Shown here one piece after another: positions 35,450-47,254 of a stretch of 64,000 nucleotides of DNA (position 1 is its first letter; each line of letters begins with the position of its first letter). The notes beneath the pieces were generated by a model, which was not told the origin of the DNA, made no database searches, and saw only the letters and a list, made by a program, of their open reading frames with translations. The stretch covers positions 87,661,819 through 87,725,818 of the forward strand of contig CM065295.1 in assembly GCA_032871835.1 (NCBI GenBank). Direction: 5' to 3'. Source of the stretch: Dipteronia dyeriana (lineage: Eukaryota; Streptophyta; Magnoliopsida; Sapindales; Sapindaceae). A program made the position numbers and the translations under genes.

Positions 35450-36173
35450 CTGCAATTTAAACATGACTAAAATCTTTCTGACAAACAAAAGAGAACGAGG
35501 ACATTTCTGAACATTGGCATCAGATACTATATTGTATTTCTAGATTTACAAATGAAAACAACAATAGATTAAGGAGCCTCCAAAGGAAAGAAGCAACAGT
35601 AAGGGAAATAGTTTGCATTGAAGAGCCAAAAATTTCATCTACTGGGAGCATCATTGAGTCATGTTAAACCTTTGCTTGAGAATATGCTTAAATCTCTCAC
35701 TAACTTCTACTTAATATGCACATTGATGTCTACATTAAAAGAAAAAAGGAAACAAATACAAAAAAAAAAAAAAAAGTACTTTCACATTAGAACTTTCAGA
35801 AGAAAAATTAGATATCAAATTTTATCCATTCGTTTGATCAAAATCAAAGAACTTGTTGCTGTTAGCATCAATTTAAATCATTTTAATTAGTTTCACAAAG
35901 GAAATGAGAACAATTGGTAGTATGCAGACTCAAATGACAAACTTCAAACCCACGTCCCGAAACAACAAATTACCTATAACATTTTAATAGGACCATCTCC
36001 TTGACAACATGAAAACTATTGAACTAAACAATGTATGAGTTTCTACCTCTGTACGTATAACAAGGGAGAAACCAGATATAAACTAGCCATCATCAAACCA
36101 GTGTGAAAGTCCATGGTCTCTATGCTCAAAGAAAATGTCCGATTGACGAAAAAATTAAGTAACGTCTGTCCAA

Positions 36174-37908
36174 CTACACCCAGGAAACTTGGTCGAATTC
36201 TTCCCATCTCAATCTCCTAGAATCATCCCACCTCCCAAATGAAGCATAAATGTTAGCAAGAAGAGACTTATAAGCAATAGTATCAGGCTCCAATTTGAAG
36301 CAATACTGAGCTGCAATCTCCCCAAACTCAACATTGTTATGTAAACTGGAGGCAAGAAACAAAGCTCCCCAAACCCCAACATTAGGTTGCATTGGCATAT
36401 TTTTTATCAGCTTGTATGCCTCTTCTAGCCTTCCTGCCCGGCCTAAAAGATCAATCATGATTCCATAATGATCGTTTGAAGGGACAAGACCATGGTCTTT
36501 CATGGAGCTAAAGCACTGACAACCCTCTTCAACCAAACCACTATGGTTAAAGGCAGTCAATAACCCAGTGAAGGTGGTCAAATTTGGGTAAATTTGGTTA
36601 TCCACCATTTCTTCAAATAATTTGATGGCATCAACAGCCTTGCCATTTAACATCCAAAGATCATTGCAGTATAAGCAACTAAATCCTTCTTTCTCAAACC
36701 ATTAAATAGATCATATGCCTTGTTAATGTCCCCACACTTTACCTACAAATCAATTAAAGCTGTTGCCAAATGATCATTAATTTCGATTCCAAACTTTTCC
36801 ATATATGTCTCTATCCATGACCCAGACCTTATATCCCCTATATGTGAACAAGCAGATATAACACTTGCAAAAGTAAAGTTATCAGGCTGAAATTTTACAT
36901 CTGCCTGAAGCATCTCATTAAACAATTGAGCGGCCACATTTGGTTGGCTATTTTGGGCATAGCAAGCTATTATCACATTAAATGTAAGCAAATTCTTCTC
37001 ACCTAACTGATCAAACAGTCCACAAGCAGAAGCAACATCCCCCCATTTCGAGTAGCCGGCAATCATTGTAATCCAAGAGATACTATTTCTCTGTAACATC
37101 ACATCAAAAAGGTTTCTGGCTGATTCTATGTTCCCACTATCTACATAACTACTAATCAATGCATTCCAAGAAGCAAAGTTTCTCTCCGGCATCCTCTGGA
37201 ACAAAGAAAAAGCTTCGTCTATATTTCACATTTTTGCATACCCTGTACAATTGAATTCCAAGGTATTACATCCTTTTTTGGCATATGATCAAACACCCTC
37301 CGAGCCTAACTTATGTTCCCAGATTTCAAGTGCCCTGATCAAAATTGAATTCCATGAAACTTCTTCTCCACCATCTTGTCAAAAACTTTCTGTGCAGTAT
37401 TCATATCACCCAGTTTTGAATATAAATCCACAAGGGCAGTTTGTACATAAACACAGCCACAGAATCCATATTTATCAACCTGGGCATGAATTGATAATCC
37501 ACCCATCTTAAACACACTCCAAGCACATGCCTTTAGTGCAAAAGAAAAGGCAAAACTGCTTGGATATAGTCCTAGTCTCTGCTGTTGAACACAGAGGGAA
37601 AAAGCTTCCTTAAACTGGCCATGTTGGGATAAGAATCTAATTGTGCAACTCCATGAGAAGGCATATGGCTTCTGTGAATGGTAAAGGATTTGTTTGACAA
37701 ATCGAGCAATACTAGTAGAAAAAATTCTAGTAGACAGAACGATCTGAAGGACCAACAGAGGTTCAATATGGTTAAGTCCGTTGATGAGGATGAATGCATG
37801 GATTTGTTTTGCCTGGTTGAAAGTTAGTCTTTCATTCAATAAGGATCTCAGGTTTTTTATTATCAGATGATTCGAACAACAATTCAAAGAAATCAGCTTG
37901 TGCTCCAT
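36174..37908 (-). pseudogene. PPR protein (PLS/E subgroup) pseudogene
   Basis: Three minus-strand ORFs in different frames together form one pentatricopeptide repeat protein: 37339-37908, 36743-37204 and 36174-36653. Repeats such as NFASWNALISSYVDSGNIES and NSISWITMIAGYSKWGDVAS (in the second ORF) show the alternating PLS pattern. The C-terminal ORF has GLVEEGCQCFSSMKDHGLVP and an E-motif-like end (IAYKSLLANIYASFGRW). It resembles organelle RNA-editing or processing PPR proteins of the At4g22760 kind. Frameshifts near 37,350 and 36,700 break it. Unless these are assembly errors, no full protein is made. It lies between the TFB5 exon and a possible 5' exon at 39.3 kb. Confidence 0.85.
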
Positions 37909-39310
37909 ATAATTTCAACCATCCATTTCAATTCCTAATAAAAATATTCAAACAAGTTGATTGCCCCCCATGGTCCCATGGTCCCATGCTCCCTCTGTCC
38001 GCTACACTATACGAGGAATTAAGGATAAACAAAAGAGAACCAGAAGTTAAAGATTTTTACATCTCACACATTTGCATTGAGAAATGTAGTTTAAGACAGG
38101 AAATGCTTAAAAGTTAAAACAGCATATAGCTACATTAGAAAACAAGGTTCTTTTGAGAATGTCTTGCTAAACAATCATTTAGAAAAAAATTAACTACTAG
38201 GAAAAGAGAACTGTATTGAAAACCAGAAACCAAACATATGTTTCAACACGTTCAGATACATAATCTGCAAAATAAGAAACTCAACTGGGTTTCACAGGAA
38301 CCTACAATCCTATGAACTATGGATAAACCTATATTCCAATTAAAGGAAATCAGCTACCCTCATTCATACTCATAATTTCAATGCACTCACAGGCCATCAA
38401 ATCATTTCTGCAGCTGAAATCTCCTTTTATTGTATTAACATGTCCTCACAAAGCCATTCCCTCTTAGAAGACTCATTTGTTTCATTAGTAACACTTAATC
38501 TAACATCATGTTGACAAACCCACCAATTCTTCTATCTTATCACCTAAATCACAATTTCGTATGTATAAATCTCTCACATATATGAGCAGGTTCAGCATTG
38601 CCTAAACTTTACAAAATGTTACACCAATTTTTATCCATTAGATCAAGAATCTTTGAATGGTTCATATCTTTAGAGTTAATGCCTTGTATACACTTTATCT
38701 CTATCCAATCATATAAACACCTTCTCTTTCCTCTTTCTTCTCTCATCTATTCTCTGTAAAGATAAGAGCTGATCTCTACCGATCAGAAAATGGAGCAAAA
38801 GGAAGAAAATAAAGGAAGGTATTGCATGATTCCCTTTACTACATCTAATTGCACAGGAGACTAATCCATGATTAATCCATAGAAAAACTATCTATTTAAA
38901 ACTAAACAACTACTGTTACGTATCATTACAATGAACATAAGGAGGAACTATAATAGCAGTAGTTAAAGCAATGTCTAAAAATTTCCTTGCAGTGAACACA
39001 CGAGAATATTTAATATTTTAAGCTAAATCCATTCCCTATGATATCAAAATAACCAAAGTTTGTTCATTAACACATAATATAAAAAAGCTTCGCAGAGAGC
39101 TGAGGCATAAAATCCTCAATAAATCTAAACCCAAATTTCAATGAATCATCAAAGTATCAAACCGATAAAATTGAAATCTGTATTAAAATAACCAGCATGC
39201 AATTATGATATCAAACTTTAAACAGGCCATAAATCAACCATCGCAATTCAAGTATCTAATAATTAGGGTTCCTAAATCAACATGTTAAAAAGCCGTGATT
39301 GATTGATTAC
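37909..39310. other. Non-coding interval upstream of PPR pseudogene
   Basis: This is unremarkable AT-rich sequence without ORFs or transposon ends. It may be intron or promoter of a minus-strand transcript that starts in the GC-richer patch at 39.3-39.45 kb. Confidence 0.5.
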
Positions 39311-39450
39311 CGAGATGTCGTAGACGGCAGTGGAGGCCGGTTGGTGAACGGCGGTAGCCTCTGGCCGGAAACACGAAGAATGCGGCGTTCAGCTCGATGG
39401 AGGGTGACGAAAAGGTCAGCACTTGGAATATTCACGGCTGGGGTTTTTAA
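39311..39450 (-). other. Possible 5' untranslated exon
   Basis: A GC-rich patch of about 140 bp stands out from AT-rich flanks. On the minus strand it ends ...ACATCTCG|GTAATC, a reasonable splice donor. It has no clear coding frame. It could be the first exon of TFB5, with the PPR sequence inside the intron, or of the PPR gene. This is inference from composition and the donor only. Confidence 0.35.
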
Positions 39451-40047
39451 ATGAAAACACAAACTCAAAAGTACTCGTCTTTAACATATCCAGTTGAGCA
39501 CTTTGACAATGCAGGTCCTGACTATCTAAAGTCTCTGAGTAAATTCTAAAAAATAACCTCTATAATAATAAAATCATCCCTAATTAATCCCAAAATAAAA
39601 TTACCAAAATAAAATTAAAAATTAAAAAATTTATAACTTTCGTATCTCTAGATACGTTGGAGAAGAAACGAAGAATATATATAAGTAATATGCGTTAGAA
39701 AGTATGAAACTTAAAAAATTTAGGTTTTAAGTATTTTTTAGACTTTTTTTTACAACTTCACTTTAACAAAAACTCACATTATATATTTGGGACCCTTGGA
39801 TATAAAACGCCCGAATCAGGTGATCACCCTTGACCAACCCCAGGGCTGCCCCTGCACTTGGGTTACTGGTTCATATCCGTCCGTTTTTTTTAATTATTTT
39901 GTGATCTAAATCCTTAATTTTATACGCTCTTAGTTTTTATATGTTCGTTAACTCGGTATGTATAGTTTGAAATATATATATATAAAGAAGCTTTTGGTTT
40001 TTAGAACTTTATTAGGCCAAAAGACCAAAGAAATAAATGTTAAATTC
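39451..40047. other. Intergenic, no gene seen
   Basis: AT-rich sequence with a GC-richer island at about 39,780-39,890 of unknown origin. The boundary with the viral insert lies somewhere between here and 40,072. Confidence 0.5.
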
Positions 40048-40071
40048 TAAAATAATACTTTTTCTACTAAT

Positions 40072-40539
40072 TTGTTAAATAAAAATAGTTTGACCCATTA
40101 TAACAAAATTGGTTTCAATGACTTACACATTGGCAGTGTCCAAGTTGGAGTGAAACCACTTTCAAAAATTGATTTAAATAATTCTCTTTTAATTGTCTTA
40201 AGAGACAAAAGGATTACTGACTACAAGGAATCTATCCTTGGTATGGCAGAAACATCATTGACTTATGGACCAATTTATTTTCAAGTATACCCCAACTTTA
40301 CTATTGCTTTAAACACAGACGAACATAAAGAAAAATGCCTAGTCATCTACATACAGACCCATAATTATAATTTTTTAGAAAAATTCAGTCCTTATAAACT
40401 TGTTTATAGAGTCCATTATCGAGTATTGACTTCAGGACTTATACTAAGTTATATACCACCATCTATTCCAGCTGGCCAAACTATATGTTTTAATGCCTCA
40501 CCATCTGTTAATGTCATTGTTCCTGTACCAGTCAAATGA
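40072..40539 (+). pseudogene. Viral movement-protein region (30K-like), truncated
   Basis: The 155-codon ORF contains FNDLHIGSVQVGVKPL, typical of caulimovirid movement proteins of the 30K superfamily, which carry virus between cells through plasmodesmata. No ATG begins it: an in-frame stop lies at 40048-40050, and the amino-terminal part is missing or unrecognised. It ends at a TGA (40537-40539). The same frame continues beyond this stop. Confidence 0.8.
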
Positions 40540-42258
40540 GAAAACATTAAGTTCCCAGACGATTGGGTCAAGGAAAAAGTTGACCAACCATCTTAAAAAC
40601 CACCAATGAGAAATTTACATGACTGTGTAACTGAACAAGATGGCACATTAAGAATATCTTTTAGAAGAAGCTTATCAATAAGAGAAATTGATAGTGACCA
40701 CTCCAGATCATTAAGTGATTTTCAATCAGCTAGGAATTCACTTTCCAGTTCCTCTAGAAGAAATATTGCCTGACAAATTCCAAGTTTAACCCCCAGAAGA
40801 ATTGATAAACAACTCATGTTTTCAACACCTAACTATAACCCAGATGATGAGTCTAGTGAACCTATTAACCTAATACCTAGAAGAAGAAGACCAAAACCTC
40901 CTACACATGTTGCTCATGTTTTTAAAACCCCGGAGCAGGTAGCCCAACCAATTCATACATATGACCATGATCAACAAACTTCACCAACCCCCTCACAAGT
41001 TTTGACTGAAATATTAGAACCAGAACCAGAACCTTCCATGAGAACCATTAATGTTATTAGTAAAGATAAGTTTGACTCTCTAATTGCAGAATATTATTCA
41101 ACCCATAATCAAACCCTAAGGGAGAAATATGAGGAAAATTATTCAGCAAATAAAAGAAAACAATTCCATGAAAGATGGATTAACACTATGGAAGAATTTG
41201 ATATAAGTATTTCATTTTTTGATTAGTATATTCATAGAAAAAATTATGAACAAACTTGCTCTGTCATTAACAGACAAAACCTTAGAAACTATAAAACTAA
41301 AAGAGGAATAGAGAAACAGGTCCATCCTCCTCCCAGAGACTTTGAAATAGAAATGACCAATTAGGACCAACCAAATGAAAATAACATAGCTAAATGCACC
41401 CCCTTTATCCTATTTGACGAACCAATGTCACAAACAGTAACATCCTCCTCTCACCAAATTGGTTTAGTTATGAGACAAGGAAACTACACAAACTTCTTTC
41501 TTAACTCTATAGGGGAACAATTAGAGAAAATTGATCTCAACTTAACCCAGACCAGCGTATCACCAGTTAGAGAAGAAGTTCCTCCACAAGTATATATTCC
41601 CTATGACTTACCTTCTACATCTAATAAAAGTAAAGGCAAAGGTAAAGACATAATACTAAAATCAGAACCTATCTTATTTCCTGACCATACTGGTATTGAA
41701 AAATGTTTTGACAATCTAATTGATGAAGCAGAACTCCTAAGAACATTAGAAGAAAGACTAAATAGAATCCCACATCCAAACATTCAGACTATTAACCAAA
41801 AAGTCCCTTCAGATTCCTTTGATGAGGAAATTGATTTCCAACAATTTGTACAAAAAATTACCACAAATGAAAAAACTGACAGTTATAACAAGACCAAATA
41901 TTTTCAAAATACTAAACCTTATTATCCTAGACCTACCCCTCCAGACCTTCAATATGAAGAAACTGTCCCTTATAGGGCTTATACAGGCAATGCATGTTAT
42001 CAATTTAATATTGATGGACTTTCAGAATACCAAATCATCACTGTTTTAAGACAAATGCATACTATTGGATATATTTATATTAAAAAACAAAATATGTCAC
42101 ATTCTGACGCTGTTACCTCATTAACCACTGGTTTTGAAGGACAATTGTTTGGATGGTGGACACACACTTTAAGCCAATTAGCAAAAACTTCAATTATAGG
42201 ACATACTAAAACTATTACCACAAATTATCCTACGAATATTAACCCATCTAATATATAA
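40540..42258 (+). pseudogene. Viral polyprotein, region between movement and coat domains
   Basis: The frame of the movement-protein ORF continues through 40816-41226 and 41425-42258, broken by stops at 40594, 40771, 41224, 41362 and 42256. The sequence is polar, with Arg/Ser- and Pro/Glu-rich patches and likely coiled-coil segments, as in the linker before the coat domain of petuvirus-like polyproteins. The end of the second ORF (YQFNIDGLSEYQIITVLRQM, later GFEGQLFGWW) looks like the start of the capsid region. No individual product can be named with certainty. Confidence 0.7.
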
Positions 42259-42336
42259 TCAACATCAACACAGACTCAGACCACTATCACTACCTCTGAA
42301 CCAGATGGCATTGATGTCTTATGTTATACTATATTA

Positions 42337-45177
42337 ATGCACTTTGTAGGAAATCCCAATATTAACCAAGGAAAAGAGTTTTCAAAAATACAGAATTTAA
42401 AATGTAAAAAATTAAATGATTTTAAATGGTATAAGGACATTTTTTTTACTAGAGTTTTCCAAAGACCTGACAATGCTAATGCTTATTGGAAAGAAAAATT
42501 TATATCAGGACTTCCTAAATTATTTTCTACTAAGGTTGGAGACGAAATGGTTAGACAAATGGGATGGTCTGATTGGTCCCAACTTGATTTAGACACGTGG
42601 ACTTATGGTGAGATTATTGCATCTATCAATATTGTTGCTATGCAACTTTGTAATGACCTCAGACTTAAAAGTCAACTCAAAAAACAAAAATTAACCACCA
42701 GAAAAGAACTAGGATCCTGGTGTGAACAATTTGGATTTGATAGGCTACCTTCTCATAAAAAGAAAAAGAAATATCATAAAAGTTTTTCTAAAAAATATCC
42801 TTATTGCATTAATAAGAATTATAAGGCCAATAAAGAAGGAGACACTATTTGGTCTCCAAACAAAAAATCAAATGCAATTGCTGGAAGAAAAGTCTTTAAT
42901 AAAAAGATCCAAAGATATAAAAAGAGAGAAAATAAATGTTTTAATTGTGGCAAAAGTGGCCATTATGCTAACAAATGCCCTGAACAAAAGAAAAAGATTA
43001 ACAGTCTAGACTTAGATGAACAAACCAAAGAAAAAATCATCCAAGCCCTTTGCACAGACTCTAAAACTCCCAGCTCTTGTAGCTCCACATCATCTGACAA
43101 TGAAGTATTAATAATAGAAGAATCATCATCTGACTCAGAATCATCATCCTCATCATATAGTACGGAGCCTGACACACAACCTTGTTTTTGTAAGGAAATC
43201 AATGTCCTTGACAAATATGATTATTCATTAATGATAAGCGTGATAGATAGTATAGAAGACCCGGTCCAAAAGGCACAATACATTAGACAATTACAAAAAA
43301 GAATTACAGAACAACCTTCGACTAGTAAAGAAAAACCTCCTCAAAATGATATTAAACCTTTTAAAAATGCCCATTTTGAAGCTCCAGATTTTGAACAAAA
43401 TGTATTAGGGAAACTTAACAACAAAAGAAAAGTCACTATTCCAGACTTACAGAAAGAAATTACACATATAAAAGAAGAAATAAAAACCTTAAAATTCCAA
43501 ATAAAAGAACTTCAAATATCCAACACCATTAACAAACAATTTACAAATGTAGATCACAAAGAAGCAGGCTTTAATAGTTCTGATGAAGAACCTGACAATC
43601 AAACTGACCTTAACGAACCACAAGACTTATTAAGTATAAGCCAAATAAATTCCATACAAGAAGTAAGAATCCAAAAATGGTATGTTGAGATTGACGTAAG
43701 AATAGCTTCTAATTATAATATAAGAGCCACTGCACTAATTGACACAGGAGTTGACCTAAACTGTATTGTTGAATCCTTAGTCCCTACCAAGTATTTAGAA
43801 GCAACAACTGAATCTTTATATGGAGCTAATAAAATAAGACTTGACATAGATTACAAACTTACTAATGCAAAAGTTTGCAAGGATAGAGTTTGTTATAACA
43901 ATGACTTTATTGTAGTTAAAACCCTTTCACAAAATGTTATCCTCGGTTTACCTTTTTTGTACCTTATATCATCATTTAAGGTTATATCTGAAGGTTTAGT
44001 TACTGAATATTTAGGGAAGGAAATCTTATTCCCTTTTCTTTTCCCTGTGTTAGTAAAAGACCTTAATACCATAAGAAAAGAAAATATCAGTAAGGAACCT
44101 TTAGACAATTATATTGCAACCTTGACCAGAAAACAAAACCAATTAGCTTTTGTTAAAGATGATTTAAATTTCCAAAGACAAGATGAAAAAATTAAGGAAT
44201 CTAAACTCCAAGAAAGAATTACAGAATATAAAAAGAAATTAGAAGAGGATGTATGTGCCACTATTTCTAATGCTTTTTGGGATAGAAAGAAACATGTTGT
44301 GTCCTTACCCTATACCAAAGATTTCAATGAAAATGGGATTCCCACTAAAGCAAGACCCATTCAAATGTCTGCTGAACTAATGGAATACTGTAAGAAAGAA
44401 ATACAAGACCTAATCGATAAAAAATTAATAAGGAAGTCTAAGTCTCCTTGGAGTTGTCCCGCTTTTTATGTTCAGAAAAATGCTGAAATAGAAAGAGGAG
44501 TCCCCAGACTAGTGATAAATTATAAATCATTAAATGATGCCTTACTTTGGATTAGATATCCTATTCCAAACAAATTAGACTTATTAAAAAGACTTTATAA
44601 TGCCATCATCTTTTCAAAATTTGACATGAAATCAGGCTTTTGGCAAATACAGATTAATGAAAAGGATAAATATAAAACTGCTTTCACTGTCCCATTCGGA
44701 CAATATGAATGGAATGTAATGCCATTTGGGTTAAAAAATGCTCCCAGTGAATTCCAATGCATTATGAACAATATTTTTAATCCCTTTTCAGAATTCTCTA
44801 TTGTCTATATAGATGATGTCTTGATATTTTCTAATAACATAGACCAACATTGGAAACATTTAGAAACATTCTACAAAACTATTAAATATCATGGACTTGT
44901 ATTATCTGCACAAAAGATCAGTCTCTTCCAGACCAGTATCAGATTTCTAAGACATAACATCAAAAGAGGAACCATTGTTCCTATTCAAAGAAGTTTAGAT
45001 TTTGCAAGTAAGTTTCCTGATGAAATTAGAGACAAAAAACAACTCCAGAGATTTCTAGGATGTCTGAATTATATATCTAATTTTTATAAAGAACTTAGTA
45101 TTATCTGCAAACCCCTCTTTCAAAGACTTAAGACTAATCCTCTTCCTTGGACAGAAGAACATACTAGGGCAGTTTAA
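42337..45177 (+). pseudogene. Viral coat / zinc knuckle / protease / RT polyprotein segment
   Basis: This is the longest open frame of the window, 946 codons. The coat-like region comes first (to about residue 190). A CCHC knuckle, CFNCGKSGHYANKC, begins at base 42,937. An acidic Ser-rich stretch follows (about residues 250-290), then a coiled-coil segment. The aspartic protease motif LIDTG is at 43,735-43,749. The RT has FSKFDMKSGFWQIQI, VMPFGLKNAPSEFQ and the catalytic YIDD at 44,806-44,817. The frame ends at TAA 45175-45177, just before RNase H, so the native polyprotein is cut there. The starting ATG is simply the first after a nonsense codon, not a natural start. Confidence 0.9.
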
Positions 45178-45210
45178 CATGTAAAAAACTATGTCAAAAA
45201 ACTCCCTTGT

Positions 45211-45747
45211 TTGTCAATTTGCCACCCTGATGCTCTTAAAACTGTTGAAACTGATGCATCAGATTTAGGTTACGGTGGGATTTTAAAACAAAAAATTAAT
45301 GACCAAGAAAGACTTGTCAGATATGTATCAGGATCATGGAATGACACTCTTAAAACTGTTGAAACTGATGCATCAGATTTAGGTTACGGTGGGATTTTAA
45401 AACAAAAAATTAATGACCAAGAAAGACTTGTCAGATATGTATCAGGATCATGGAATGACACACAAAAGAAATATTCGACAGTAAAAAAGGAAATATTGGC
45501 AATTGTATTAACCATCCAAAAATTACAAGATGATTTAATTAATCAGAAATTTTTACTCAGAGTTGACTGCCAGCCAGCCAAATTTATTTTAAAAAAGGAT
45601 GTTAAAAACCTTGCATCAAAACAGATTTTTGCCAGATGGCAAGCATTATTATCTGCATTTGATTTTGAAATTGATTACGTAAAAGGATTAGAAAATAGTC
45701 TCCCTGATTTTCTGACCAGGGAATTTTTACAGGGAAAAAATGACTAG
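45211..45747 (+). pseudogene. Viral RNase H region with internal 114-bp duplication
   Basis: The frame is the same as the RT segment, separated only by the TAA at 45175. VETDASDLGYGGILKQK, the first catalytic Asp region, occurs twice because of an exact in-frame 114-bp duplication (45233-45346 and 45347-45460). KKEILAIVLTIQKLQ and LRVDCQPAKFIL supply the later RNase H motifs, and the domain ends with LPDFLTREFLQ. The extra copy adds 38 residues inside the fold and would probably disable it. The ORF ends at TAG 45745-45747, overlapping the ATG of the next ORF. Confidence 0.88.
45233..45460 (+). repeat. Exact 114-bp tandem duplication
   Basis: Copies at 45233-45346 and 45347-45460 appear identical base for base and keep the frame. 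Identity suggests a recent event or an assembly artefact, in contrast to the older nonsense mutations around it. Confidence 0.95.
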
Positions 45748-47254
45748 TAATCGAGGCAGAGGAGGCCGAAGCCCTGGTGGCAGAGGTTCCAAGCCTGACT
45801 TATTTGACTTATTTGACAAAAGGCTAGAGAGGTCAGACTTATCATAATCATCGACTTATCAATCCTCTCCAAGAGGAGGCCATAAGGACAAATATGCGAT
45901 ATCAATGATATCACAACCTAGGTCACCACACCAACTACCAATTACCTTTCCTCCGTTACCACCATCTGGACCATCATCTAGCCGCAGTCCTAACCAAAGT
46001 CCAGTCCTAACCAAAGTCCAGTCCACATAAATAACCCTTTTTCCCCATTAGCTATTGATAGTGTTCCTTTCGAAAAGGTACTATCATCCAATATCAGCCC
46101 ACATTCCAGTAAACAATGCAAAATACAGGCCCAACAAAATTTAGCCGAATTACAGGCCCAATCACAAGCTACAGCCCTTCCAAAAATCAACCACCCGACA
46201 TACTCTTATATCAGCAAACCCTTCTTTGACAGATTCTTTTTTTGGAAGATCCCTATTTAGAGGACCATTACTTTAAAGAACCCAAAAGATTAGCAGATGA
46301 ACTCATCAACCCTCTTTTTAGCAGGGTTCCTGAAGATTTGACCAAAAGACAAATTTTTTATGAATTCATTCTTGTGGACACAGATTCCATATTTATCTCA
46401 GATGTCTTTGACAAAGTTGACAAGGAAAAATTGATTTTCAAAAAAATAAAAATTTGCAAAATTATCACATTAGAACAATGGGGTGGTAACCCAAACACAA
46501 CCAGAAATTTCAGCAGGATTTTTCACGTCTCTGAATTCTCATATTGGGATTACATAGATGCTTGGACCAAATTCTTTTATGGCCAGAACCCTGGAAATTC
46601 TCTTTCCTGGTTCTTATATTTTGACAAGAATTTTATTATTGATTTACCATATTGGTTCCTAGAATGGTGGGACAAATATGGTCCAATCATTGATTTTCTC
46701 CCTCCTCCAGTATAAGAAACTATTCCTTCTGGATAGCAAATGTTGAAAGACCTGACACATGGGAATTTTACCCAGACTTATTTTTATTTTTTGTCCAATT
46801 TAATTTAACTTGGATTCTCATGTTAGAATATTCTATCCAAGAAAAATTAATTGGAAATGTAAATGTTCCCTATTTCGGTAGACAAGTAAAGATAAAATGG
46901 TGGAGTGGCATGAATCTTGCCAATTTGGGAAAAGACAAGGTTACCAAATGGTTAACGGACAATCCTACCTTTTGCATCTCCAAAACAAATGACCAATCCA
47001 GCTTTTTAATGGTCAAATCCCAGAACCAGGCCAGAATCGCTGCTGCATCATCCCCAGATGAACTAATGAAAATTGCTGAAGAGATGAAGAATACTATGGC
47101 CAACATGTCTCAGGCTGGATCTGCATCAGACAATAATGAAGGATCAGACAATGACCCATTCGACAGTAATGACCCATCAACTTACTTGGTGGGAATCTTA
47201 TCTTCAATGGAAAGTGACACATCTACGGACAGACAGAAAAAAGACGGAAAGTAG
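45740..47254 (+). pseudogene. Viral ORF2 (unknown function), broken
   Basis: An ATG at 45740 overlaps the last 8 bases of the polyprotein frame and opens with MTSNRGRGGRSPGGRGSK, a basic Gly/Arg-rich start. It stops after about 35 codons. Coding-like sequence resumes in other frames at 46242-46715 (LEQWGGNPNTTRNFSRIF and a Trp/Phe-rich end, LPYWFLEWWDKYGP) and 46820-47254 (acidic, Ser/Asp-rich C-terminus). Frameshifts therefore break it. Florendovirus/petuvirus-type genomes have a second ORF here whose function is not established. I recognise no transactivator or protease motif. Confidence 0.6.

Noticed and set aside
38410..38442. Candidate first coding exon of TFB5 on the minus strand
   Set aside because: Similarity is short, one base is missing after the ATG and no GT donor follows; kept only as a remark.
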